NCBI RefSeq assembly: GCF_018403685.1
Contig: NZ_BOVK01000016.1
Coordinates: forward strand, 88,242-152,241
Direction: 5' to 3'
Origin: Xylanibacillus composti
GTDB taxonomy: Bacteria; Bacillota; Bacilli; Paenibacillales; K13
DNA length: 64,000 nt
In this document: piece after piece, positions 56,644-64,000 of the stretch
Position numbering within the stretch: position 1 is the first letter of the stretch
Layout: each line of letters begins with the position of its first letter
Notes under the pieces: generated by a model
What the model saw: the letters and a program-made list of their open reading frames with translations, nothing else
Told to the model about the DNA's origin: nothing
Database searches by the model: none
Position numbers and translations under genes: made by a program

Positions 56644-59600
56644 ATGTCAACGCAAAACAACAAACAAAAAACTTCGCGCATCATGAAAAAAGGCCTATGG
56701 ATGTTCTGGGTGACGCTGAAATGGACACTCGCCTTTCTTATCGTCTGCGGCTTTGGCTTGGGCGGGTTGACTTTCGGCTATTTATCCGCCTTGGTAAAGG
56801 ATGATCCTGTACGCCCTCATGCTGAGATGCAGGCGAAGATGGAAGAGAATGTGACGACCGGTTTCGTCTATTTCGGGGACGATTCGATGGTCGGCCAGCT
56901 TAGGGGAATCGATCGCAGATTGGCTACAATGGATGAGATTCCGTCAATCGTCATTGATGCCTTCCTGGCTACGGAAGACAATGACTTCTACGAACATATC
57001 GGAGTGGACTGGAGAGGTACGCTTCGGGCGGTCAAGGAACGGCTGCTGAATGAGGACATCCAAACGGGCGGAAGCACCATAACGCAGCAGGTTGCCCGCA
57101 ACGTGTTTCTTACGCTGGAAGTGTCTACCGACCGCAAACTGAAGGAAATGCTGTTGGCCATGCGGCTGGAGCGACACTTTTCCAAGCAGCAAATTTTGCT
57201 TGCATACTTAAATTTAGTTCCTTTCGGCAACGGATCGAGCGGGTACAATGTGTATGGCATCAAGGCAGCGGCTCAAGGCATTTTCGATATCGATCCTAAT
57301 CGGCTTAGCGACATGAACATCGCACAAGCGGCTTATTTGGCCGGCCTTCCAAAGAATCCGCCCGAATACTCGGCGTTCGACGGCTACGGTCAATTCAGCG
57401 AGCGCGGGTTCAACAATGCCATGAACCGGCAACGAGTCGTTCTCCGGCGCATGCTGGAAGAGAAGAAGATTACCAGCCAGCAGTATGAGGAGGCATTGGC
57501 CTTCGATATCCGCGCCTCATTGGCCCAGCCGCGCAAGAAGGCTTACAGCACATATCCGTATTTGATGCAGGAAGTAGAGAAGCGTGCCGCCATTTTGCTG
57601 CTCAAGCAGAAGCATCCGGACATGACAGAGGCAGATTTCCGCAAGAGCGAGAATCAGCAGCTGATTGCCAATCAGATCGAGGATATGCTTGGGCGGGGCT
57701 ACAAGATTTACACGACGATTGATAAAGACATCTATGAAAGCATGCAGCAAATTGCCGCGAATCCCGAAAACTTTGCTCCGGACAACATTGAAGACAAGGG
57801 CGTAGAGCAGATCGGCGCTGTCATACTGGAGAACAAAACAGGCAAAATTCTGGGCATGATGGAAGGCCGCGGCTTCCACATCAGTGAATTCAACCATGCC
57901 ACCCAGATGATTCGCCAGCCTGGCTCGACGATGAAGACGCTGGCGGCGTATTTGCCGGCGATCGAACAAGGCCTGGGACCGGGTTCGGTCATAGACGATT
58001 TGCCGCTCATTATGGAAGACGGCAGCAAGGGATATCACATCCCGAACAACTGGAACAACCGCTTCCATGGCCTGATGACCGCCCGCACGGCGCTGAATCA
58101 GTCCTATAATATTCCGGCGCTTGATCTGTTTAACAACGTTGTCGGCATAGAACATGCTTGGGATTTCGTCAAGCAATTGGGCATCACGACATTAAGCGAA
58201 CAGGACAATTACGCAAGGACTGGGGTTATCGGCGGTCTTGAGCACGGGGTCACCGTAGAAGAAATTACGGGAGCCTATGCGGCGATTCCGAACGGCGGGA
58301 TGTTCGCCGACCCATACTTGATCCGCAGGATTGAAGACTCGCAAGGTCAAATCGTGTATGAACACAACGAGGCTCCGCGCCAAGTGTTCTCCAAGGAAAC
58401 GGCTTATTTGACCATCGACATGCTGCGAACGGTTATCGAGAATGGCACAGGCTCGAGAATCAAGCGTGAATTCAAGAACTACGGGAAAATCCCCGTTTCC
58501 GGCAAGACCGGTTCGACTCAGTTGGATCGCGACGCATGGTTTGTCGGCTTCTCGCCAGATATCACTGTCGGCGTATGGGCAGGATACGACAAAAACCATA
58601 CATTGACCCAGCGATTAAATGAACCGCAAGGCCCCGGAACTCAACGGGCAATGAATATATGGTCGAGGATCATGGACCAAGCCATAGAACTGCATCCGGA
58701 TTGGTTCACAACCGAAAAGTTCGAACGGCCTGAGCAAATCGTCAGCAAATCCGTATCCAGCATCACAGGCAAGCTGCCGAGCGCCAGGGTGTCAGAAGCC
58801 GGTCGGACCCATTCCGATTTATTCAACCAGCAGCATCTGCCGACCGAAGTAGACGATTCGATGGATACCTACAAGTACGTTACTTACAAGGGATTGAACT
58901 ACTATCCGCAAGAGGGAACGCCATCGGATATGGTCCGGGAAGGTGTGCTGTTCAAGCGGAGCAAATCAGTAACCGAGCTGTACACGAATTTGGAAAATAT
59001 TCTAAATCAGCTGCCGAACAACTTGAAACCGCGCAAAGGCAGCCGCGCCATGACGATTGCCGATTACTATGTGCCGGATTTGGCCAGAACAGCTCCTGAA
59101 GCAGTAGATCCCAGAACGGATGACGGCAATCCGCCTGCACCGCCTAGCAACGTCCAGGTAACCGTAATTGCGGATGGCACGGCCAAAATCAATTTCCAGG
59201 CCAGCGGCAGCCAGGATGTTGTCGGCTACAGACTATACCGTTCATTCAATGGCTCGCCTTATGAGCACAAGACAAGTGTTCTTGACGGAGAAGATCTTGT
59301 TGCGATCGATTACTTCTCCAACCAATATGCTTATGCTTATTATGTAACTGCCGTGGATGTTGCCGGCAAAGAATCGCAGCCAAGCAGCATTGTAACGCTG
59401 AACGGAACGGGAACCGCTCCTGCACCAGGAAGTCCGTCCGTTGAGACCCCGCCTGCTGACGGCGATTCTACGGATCTCGGTGATTTGTTCCCGGGGGATT
59501 TGATTGACGGTGGAGGACAGCAGATTGAGGAGGAGCCATCCGAGCCCACTGCGCCGCGTAATGTAGGCGCAGAGAGCGTCCAGGATGGCAGCGCGGTTCG

Positions 59601-59823
59601 GTTGAGCTGGAGTTCGAACCCTGCCAGCGAAGGGATTATTCGCTATGATGTGTATTACAGCGAAACCGAGCAAGGCGAATACCGCAAGATCGGATCCAGC
59701 AACACCACTCGCTTTACCTATACCAATGCGCCGCTAACTGGCTACTACGCCGTTACTGCGGTAACGGGACGAAGCGAGTCTCCGCGATCATCGCCAGCTT
59801 ATTTCGCAGAAACCAATGAATAA
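56644..59823 (+). CDS. Class A penicillin-binding protein with two FN3 domains
   Basis: Bifunctional peptidoglycan glycosyltransferase and transpeptidase, PBP1a-like. 1059 residues. The cytoplasmic N-terminus (MSTQNNKQKTSRIMKK) is followed by one membrane segment (about 28-50). The GT51 domain (about 85-260) has FLATEDNDFYEHIGVDWRGT and TGGSTITQQVARNVFLTLE. The transpeptidase has the SxxK Ser428 in PGSTMK, SYN at 486 and KTGST at 621. Two fibronectin type III domains follow (about 830-920 and 965-1050), separated by a Pro/Gly/Asp-rich linker. ATG 56644 follows GGGGAGG. Its neighbours share no pathway with it. Confidence 0.95.
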   Translation: MSTQNNKQKTSRIMKKGLWMFWVTLKWTLAFLIVCGFGLGGLTFGYLSALVKDDPVRPHAEMQAKMEENVTTGFVYFGDDSMVGQLRGIDRRLATMDEIPSIVIDAFLATEDNDFYEHIGVDWRGTLRAVKERLLNEDIQTGGSTITQQVARNVFLTLEVSTDRKLKEMLLAMRLERHFSKQQILLAYLNLVPFGNGSSGYNVYGIKAAAQGIFDIDPNRLSDMNIAQAAYLAGLPKNPPEYSAFDGYGQFSERGFNNAMNRQRVVLRRMLEEKKITSQQYEEALAFDIRASLAQPRKKAYSTYPYLMQEVEKRAAILLLKQKHPDMTEADFRKSENQQLIANQIEDMLGRGYKIYTTIDKDIYESMQQIAANPENFAPDNIEDKGVEQIGAVILENKTGKILGMMEGRGFHISEFNHATQMIRQPGSTMKTLAAYLPAIEQGLGPGSVIDDLPLIMEDGSKGYHIPNNWNNRFHGLMTARTALNQSYNIPALDLFNNVVGIEHAWDFVKQLGITTLSEQDNYARTGVIGGLEHGVTVEEITGAYAAIPNGGMFADPYLIRRIEDSQGQIVYEHNEAPRQVFSKETAYLTIDMLRTVIENGTGSRIKREFKNYGKIPVSGKTGSTQLDRDAWFVGFSPDITVGVWAGYDKNHTLTQRLNEPQGPGTQRAMNIWSRIMDQAIELHPDWFTTEKFERPEQIVSKSVSSITGKLPSARVSEAGRTHSDLFNQQHLPTEVDDSMDTYKYVTYKGLNYYPQEGTPSDMVREGVLFKRSKSVTELYTNLENILNQLPNNLKPRKGSRAMTIADYYVPDLARTAPEAVDPRTDDGNPPAPPSNVQVTVIADGTAKINFQASGSQDVVGYRLYRSFNGSPYEHKTSVLDGEDLVAIDYFSNQYAYAYYVTAVDVAGKESQPSSIVTLNGTGTAPAPGSPSVETPPADGDSTDLGDLFPGDLIDGGGQQIEEEPSEPTAPRNVGAESVQDGSAVRLSWSSNPASEGIIRYDVYYSETEQGEYRKIGSSNTTRFTYTNAPLTGYYAVTAVTGRSESPRSSPAYFAETNE

Positions 59824-59831
59824 CCTGGCGC

Positions 59832-59888
59832 AAAAAAGAAGGGCTGGCGTTCGAGCAAACTAGATGCTCGGGCACCAGCCCTTCTTCA
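59832..59888. terminator. Bidirectional terminator between PBP and acsA
   Basis: GAAGGGCTGGCGTTCGAGCA pairs with TGCTCGGGCACCAGCCCTTC. The minus strand has six T (best for acsA); the plus strand has only TTCTTC. Confidence 0.85.
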
Positions 59889-59920
59889 TGCGTCAATGAC
59901 AATAACCTTCCATCAGCAGC

Positions 59921-61639
59921 TTAATCCTCAATCGTGGACAAATCGCCGGTCGGCAAGTTCAACTCCCAAGCCTTCAAGACACGTCTCATAATCTTGCCGC
60001 TCCTTGTCTTGGGCAATTTGTCCTTAAATTCAATTTCCCGTGGCGCGGCGTGCGCCGACAGACCAACCTTGACGAACTTGGCAATGTCCTCCTTCAATTC
60101 TTCTGAGGGCGAGTAACCGTCGCGCAATGCTATAAATGCCTTGATGATTTCCCCGCGCATCGGGTCCGGCTTGCCGATAACGCCTGCCTCCGCTACGGCC
60201 GGGTGCTCCACAAGCTTGCTTTCCACCTCAAATGGACCGACTCGTTCACCAGAAGTATTGATGACATCATCGATGCGCCCCTGGAACCAGAAGTATCCGT
60301 CTTCGTCCCGATACGCCGAATCGCCGGAAATATACCAGCCTGGAATACGGAAGTATTCCTCGTACTTGGCCGGATTGTTCCAGATCTTGCGCATCATTGA
60401 CGGCCATGGAGTCTTGATAGCCAGGTTGCCCATGCGGTATGGCGGCAGCTCATTGCCCTGGTCATCGATGATAGAGGCTTCTACGCCGGGAATCGGGCGT
60501 CCCATCGATCCTGGCTTGATGTCCATACAAGGATAGTTGCATATGAGCTGCGCGCCGGTTTCGGTCATCCACCAAGTATCATGGATACGCTTGCCATAGA
60601 CTTTCTGTCCCCAACGAATCACTTCCGGATTCAAAGGCTCGCCGACGCTCAATACATGACGCAGACTGGATAGATCATGGGCCTTCACAGCCTCTTCGCC
60701 GGCGCCCATCAGCATCCGGAACGCCGTCGGGGCGCTGTACCATACTGTTACTTTGTATGTTTCAATCGTGGCGTACCAATCCTGCGGGCTAAAGCGCCCT
60801 CCCCGGATTACGTTTGTTGCGCCATTCAACCACGGGGCGAAAATGCCATAAGACGTCCCCGTAACCCATCCGGGATCTGCCGTGCACCAGTAGATGTCGT
60901 CCTCCTGCAAATCCAGCACGATCTTTCCTGTATAATAATGCTGAACCATCGCATTTTGCACATGATAGACACCTTTCGGCTTGCCAGTAGAGCCGGAAGT
61001 ATAATGTATAAGGAGACCGTCCTCGCGATCCAGCCATACCGGTTCGAAATCTGCAGACTGCGCTTGCATGCCCTTCTTCATATCATAAATGCCGTCTGCC
61101 TCCTGCACTTGTTCGCCTACCAGCAATATGTGCTTGAGCTCCGGCAGCTCCGCCCGTGCCACACGCGGCAGCAGGTCGGGCGTTGTTACAATGGCCACGG
61201 CCCCGCTGTCCTGCAGCCGGTCCTTCACGGCCGTCTCCATAAAAGCTTCGAACAGCGGGCCCACGATCGCGCCGATCTTCAGCGCCCCAAGCAGGGCGAA
61301 ATACAATTCAGGCGTGCGCGGCATAAAGATGAATACACGGTCACCCTTCGCGATACCGAGCTGACGCAAGTAATTTGCCGCACGGTTGCTGTGTCTGCGC
61401 ATCTCCTCAAATGTATAGGACTCGTCACGGGTGCTGTCGCTGTAATACAAAGCCACCTTGTCTTTCCGCGCAGTTAAGGTATGGCGGTCAATCGCTTCAT
61501 AGGCGATATTGACTTTGCCGCTCTCATGCCAGGAAAATGCTTGCTCGACAGTAGACCAGTCGAAGGCGGCTCTCGCATTCTCGTAATCGCCCAAATTTCC
61601 TTTGTCTGCAGTTGCTTTCAGAACTTCGCCTTGCAGCAT
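59921..61639 (-). CDS. acsA: Acetyl-CoA synthetase
   Basis: Activates acetate to acetyl-CoA through acetyl-AMP. 572 residues. The adenylation signature is LLIHYTSGSTGKPKGVYH near residue 210. WWMTETGAQL and WYISGDSAYRDEDGYFWFQG follow, then GRIDDVINTSGERVGPFEVE. The C-terminal PKTRSGKIMRR contains the Lys that AcuA acetylates in B. subtilis to switch the enzyme off. ATG 61639 follows GAGGAGGGGTATC. It is divergent from acuA-acuC, which encode the matching acetylase and deacetylase. Confidence 0.96.
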   Translation of the reverse strand: MLQGEVLKATADKGNLGDYENARAAFDWSTVEQAFSWHESGKVNIAYEAIDRHTLTARKDKVALYYSDSTRDESYTFEEMRRHSNRAANYLRQLGIAKGDRVFIFMPRTPELYFALLGALKIGAIVGPLFEAFMETAVKDRLQDSGAVAIVTTPDLLPRVARAELPELKHILLVGEQVQEADGIYDMKKGMQAQSADFEPVWLDREDGLLIHYTSGSTGKPKGVYHVQNAMVQHYYTGKIVLDLQEDDIYWCTADPGWVTGTSYGIFAPWLNGATNVIRGGRFSPQDWYATIETYKVTVWYSAPTAFRMLMGAGEEAVKAHDLSSLRHVLSVGEPLNPEVIRWGQKVYGKRIHDTWWMTETGAQLICNYPCMDIKPGSMGRPIPGVEASIIDDQGNELPPYRMGNLAIKTPWPSMMRKIWNNPAKYEEYFRIPGWYISGDSAYRDEDGYFWFQGRIDDVINTSGERVGPFEVESKLVEHPAVAEAGVIGKPDPMRGEIIKAFIALRDGYSPSEELKEDIAKFVKVGLSAHAAPREIEFKDKLPKTRSGKIMRRVLKAWELNLPTGDLSTIED

Positions 61640-61671
61640 GATACCCCTCCTCGTAGGATAAAACGCTTCCG

Positions 61672-61725
61672 TGAAGCGCTTGCAATCTTGTATAAATTGT
61701 GAACGTTTAGACCATGTATATTATA
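61672..61725. promoter_or_regulatory. acsA-acuA divergent control region
   Basis: TGAAGCGCTTGCA (61672-61684) resembles a CcpA cre site but is one base short of the TGNAANCGNTNNCA spacing. On the plus strand TTGTGA (61698-61703) and TATTAT (61720-61725) with a 16-bp spacer form a candidate acuA promoter. Carbon catabolite control is plausible by analogy with B. subtilis, not proven. Confidence 0.5.
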
Positions 61726-61782
61726 GCACAGCGCTCTTCATTCTGCTAGAATGAGGAAATAGAACGAAACCGAGGTGCTGCT

Positions 61783-62421
61783 ATGTCTGTCCTTCATCGC
61801 AAACTGTACGCTCGTCGGAATATTTCTTTTCAAGGGAAGGCGTTAATCGTGGAGGGCCCTGTTGAGGCAGCACACTTGCAAGAGCTTCACATGCATCCGG
61901 GACTGAAAGCGTTCCGCAGGCCTGATGAACAGAAGGAAGCTTTGGTTGAAATTGCTACTCTTCCAGAAGGGAGAATCATATTGGCACGCGACCAAAACAC
62001 CATCGTCGGCTATGTAACCTTCCACTATCCGGATGAGATGGAAACTTGGTCTTCCCCTTCCATGGAGGATCTTATTGAGCTCGGCGCAATTGAGGTAGCC
62101 AAGGATTATCGCGGCGCCGGTCTGGGAAAGCATCTGCTTCGCCTCGCTTTCTCGGCTGGCCAGTTGGAGAATGTCATCGTCTTCACAACAGAGTATTATT
62201 GGCATTGGGATTTGGAAGGAAGCGGATTGAGCGTTTGGGAGTACCGCAGGATGATGGAAGCTTTGATGCAGACAGTAGATATGGTTTGGTACGCAACAGA
62301 CGACCCGGAGATTTGTTCGCATCCCGCGAACTGTTTAATGGTTCGTGTCGGCAAGGAAGTACCCCTCTCCTCTGTCGAACAATTTGATCGCGTACGATTT
62401 CGGAGACGCTTCATGTATTAG
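61783..62421 (+). CDS. acuA: AcuA protein acetyltransferase
   Basis: GNAT-family enzyme that acetylates and inactivates acetyl-CoA synthetase. The 212-residue protein has the acetyl-CoA binding motif A in IEVAKDYRGAGLGKHLLRLA near residue 105, and the family-specific VFTTEYYWHWDLEGSGLSVW near 132. The start is ATG 61783 (MSVLHRKLYARRNISFQGK), after CCGAGGTGCTGCT. It is followed after 9 bp by acuC, whose ribosome site overlaps its stop. No acuB lies between them, unlike B. subtilis acuABC. Confidence 0.94.
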   Translation: MSVLHRKLYARRNISFQGKALIVEGPVEAAHLQELHMHPGLKAFRRPDEQKEALVEIATLPEGRIILARDQNTIVGYVTFHYPDEMETWSSPSMEDLIELGAIEVAKDYRGAGLGKHLLRLAFSAGQLENVIVFTTEYYWHWDLEGSGLSVWEYRRMMEALMQTVDMVWYATDDPEICSHPANCLMVRVGKEVPLSSVEQFDRVRFRRRFMY

Positions 62422-62430
62422 GAGGTTAGC

Positions 62431-63606
62431 ATGTCAACATCAGCGATTTATATGTATCACCCGCGATTGCTCGAATACAGATTTGGCGACAGCCACCCCT
62501 TCAACCAGCAGCGGCTGCTGCTCACCAATGATTTGCTGGCTATGGTGCAGGCGCTCGATTCCACGCATATGGCCGAGCCTCGTTCGGCCAGCATGGAGGA
62601 ATTGCTGATGGTGCATGAACCAAGCTTTGTCGAGGCTGTACGAGAGGCCAGCGTGCCAAATCGCGACGCTGCCGTAATGCGCCGCGCAGCGCAGTATGGG
62701 ATCAACACGGATGACACTCCCTGCTTTGATCATATGCATGCGATCACCTCCTTCGTAGTGGGCGGCTCGCTGCGCGCGGCAGAGGAAGTGATGAGCGGCC
62801 GAAGCCGCCGCGCGCTCCACCTTGGCGGAGGCTTGCATCATGCGATGCCGGACCGTGGAGCCGGGTTTTGCGTCTACAATGACGCATCCGTCGCTATTGC
62901 CTCTATCCGCCGCCTCTATGACGCCCGCGTCCTGTATATCGATACAGACGTTCATCACGGCGATGGCGTCCAGCTCAGTTTTTATGCCGATCCGAACGTG
63001 ATGACTTGCTCAATCCATGAAACCGGCAAGTATTTGTTTCCCGGCACCGGATACGTCCACGAGAGAGGAAATGCGGAAGGGTTCGGGTATGCCTTGAATA
63101 TGCCGGTTGAGCCCTATACGGAGGATGAGTCATGGCTTGCCTGCTTCGAGGCCATGCTCGACAAGGCCGTGCGCTTCTTCCGGCCGGACGTCATTGTCAG
63201 CCAGCATGGCTGTGACGCCCATGCCTATGATCCCTTGTCCCATGTTCATTGCAGCATGAACATCTATCTTCGGATGCCTCAGCTGATTCGCGACGCTGCA
63301 GAAGCGTGGTGTGACGGAAGATGGATCGCCCTCGGAGGCGGGGGCTATGATATATGGCGAGTCGTGCCGAGAGCATGGAGCCTCCTATGGCTAGCAATGT
63401 CGGAGCACCCGCTGATCGGCGCGATTCAGCAGGACCCCGGACTGCGTCTGCCCGAATCATGGACGCGGAAGTGGCAGCCGCACAGCCCGGTGCCGCTGCC
63501 CGAGACGTGGCTCGACGATCCGGCAACCTGGGGAGCGATGCCGCGCAGAGCGGAGATCACAGCGAAGAACCAAGAGATGTTGGAGCTTGCGCTGCAGTAC
63601 ACATAA
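62431..63606 (+). CDS. acuC: AcuC class I-type deacetylase
   Basis: Zinc-dependent histone-deacetylase-fold enzyme that removes acetyl groups from acetyl-CoA synthetase, reactivating it. 391 residues. The active site shows HLGGGLHHAMPDRGAGFCVY near residue 133, then VLYIDTDVHHGDGVQLSFYA near 170 with the metal Asp and His, and IVSQHGCDAHAYDPLSHVHC near 252 with the second Asp. The ending GGGGYDIWRVVPRAWSLLW carries the conserved Tyr. ATG 62431 follows AGGAGGTTAGC. The acuA-acuC pair has no visible terminator; repeat locus C follows. Confidence 0.95.
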   Translation: MSTSAIYMYHPRLLEYRFGDSHPFNQQRLLLTNDLLAMVQALDSTHMAEPRSASMEELLMVHEPSFVEAVREASVPNRDAAVMRRAAQYGINTDDTPCFDHMHAITSFVVGGSLRAAEEVMSGRSRRALHLGGGLHHAMPDRGAGFCVYNDASVAIASIRRLYDARVLYIDTDVHHGDGVQLSFYADPNVMTCSIHETGKYLFPGTGYVHERGNAEGFGYALNMPVEPYTEDESWLACFEAMLDKAVRFFRPDVIVSQHGCDAHAYDPLSHVHCSMNIYLRMPQLIRDAAEAWCDGRWIALGGGGYDIWRVVPRAWSLLWLAMSEHPLIGAIQQDPGLRLPESWTRKWQPHSPVPLPETWLDDPATWGAMPRRAEITAKNQEMLELALQYT

Positions 63607-63730
63607 AAAGAGCGTACCAATAGCGCCGCCTTTCGCTATCATCTACGAAGGTCGCACATATGTATCTGCCCGCCTGTGCTGCCCTGATGCGTATCGTTGA
63701 TGCCCATGCTGATGCTGCTGCCCTCTTCGC

Positions 63731-63917
63731 TCTAACGGAACGGACAGACGCTAATGGACCTTTTTTTGAACAGTTTACATTCTAACGGAACGGACAGACC
63801 TTAACATGTCGATACCCGGGACATTCAGCACCCCTTCTCGCCAATAAGCTCCTCTGCTTCCGTTAGAATTCAATTTCCCCGAAAGCAAGCCTGATAGCGT
63901 CTCCTGCTTCCGTTAGA
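63731..63917. repeat. TCTAACGGAA repeat cluster, two forward and two reverse copies (locus C)
   Basis: Forward copies start at 63731 and 63781, both TCTAACGGAACGGACAGAC, exactly 50 bp apart. Reverse copies (TTCCGTTAGA) start at 63858 and 63908, also exactly 50 bp apart, both preceded by TCTGC or CCTGC. The two pairs face each other around about 63824. It lies downstream of acuC; the next gene is outside the window. Confidence 0.9.
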
Positions 63918-64000
63918 GAGTGGATAATGGACATGAGGCAAGCATAGTCATACAATCGAGTAGGAGGGGGCGGCTAGCACCCGTCCTCTCACACCACCTA
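63918..64000. other. Window end, no gene seen
   Basis: Non-coding as far as visible; GTAGGAGGGGGCGG near 63960 could be a ribosome site but no frame can be judged before the window ends. Confidence 0.3.

Noticed and set aside
61672..61684. Full CcpA cre site upstream of acsA
   Set aside because: The half-sites are one base too close on either strand, so it is reported only as cre-like.

Overview
The window looks like chromosomal DNA from a spore-forming Firmicute of the Paenibacillaceae. G+C is by eye about half or slightly more. Gene order is that of the Bacillus subtilis ylb, fap/smc/ffh, rpsP-rplS, rnhB-sucCD-dprA-topA and ftsW-ylaN regions. Shine-Dalgarno (SD) sites are strong and purine-rich, GTG/TTG starts are frequent, and a sporulation gene (ylbJ) is present. 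Nothing resembles a prophage, transposase or CRISPR array; this is core genome with lineage-specific extras.

Layout. 1-4.7 kb (minus): topA (cut by the window edge), dprA and sucCD. 5.0-8.1 kb: a zinc-ribbon protein, a 44-bp tandem repeat, comM behind a long structured leader, and a TVP38-type membrane protein. 8.2-17.6 kb (minus): yraN, ylqH, ylqG, rnhB, rbgA, lepB, rplS, trmD, rimM, khpA, rpsP, ffh, ylxM. 18.2-30.8 kb (minus): ftsY, smc, rnc, fabF, acpP, fabG, fabD, fabH, plsX, fapR, rpmF and a DUF177 gene. This is the fatty-acid and phospholipid cluster with its repressor FapR (a FapR box lies just upstream), joined to chromosome segregation and protein targeting. 31.0-40.9 kb: the ylb neighbourhood (tmcAL, sepM, ylbJ, coaD, rsmD, ylbG, ylbF) mixed with a PHP phosphoesterase, a LysR regulator, an asparaginase and an unrecognised gene. 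40.9-44.6 kb: an XPB-type helicase translationally coupled to a partner protein. 44.7-51.6 kb: CBS protein, YugN, FtsW, a membrane protein, YdjO, Asp23, YlaN, an HPr-like protein, an M29 aminopeptidase and a lipoprotein. 51.7-59.8 kb: a GAF-GAF-GGDEF diguanylate cyclase, rpsD, tyrS behind a T-box, and a class A penicillin-binding protein with two FN3 domains. 59.9-63.6 kb: acsA divergent from acuA-acuC, the acetyl-CoA synthetase with its acetylase and deacetylase.

Non-coding content is the most distinctive part. A short motif, TCTAACGGAA, begins imperfect repeat units in three intergenic regions (about 18.0, 36.35 and 63.8 kb). Units in the same orientation are spaced exactly 50 bp apart, and two of the loci also hold inverted copies. 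The comM leader folds into one long interrupted hairpin whose 3' arm contains the comM ribosome binding site and runs into a T-tract. Other RNA signals are a complete tyrosyl T-box, candidate S4 and L19 autoregulatory leaders, and a structured element upstream of rsmD. All assignments come from reading the sequence and from family knowledge; no search or folding program was run.
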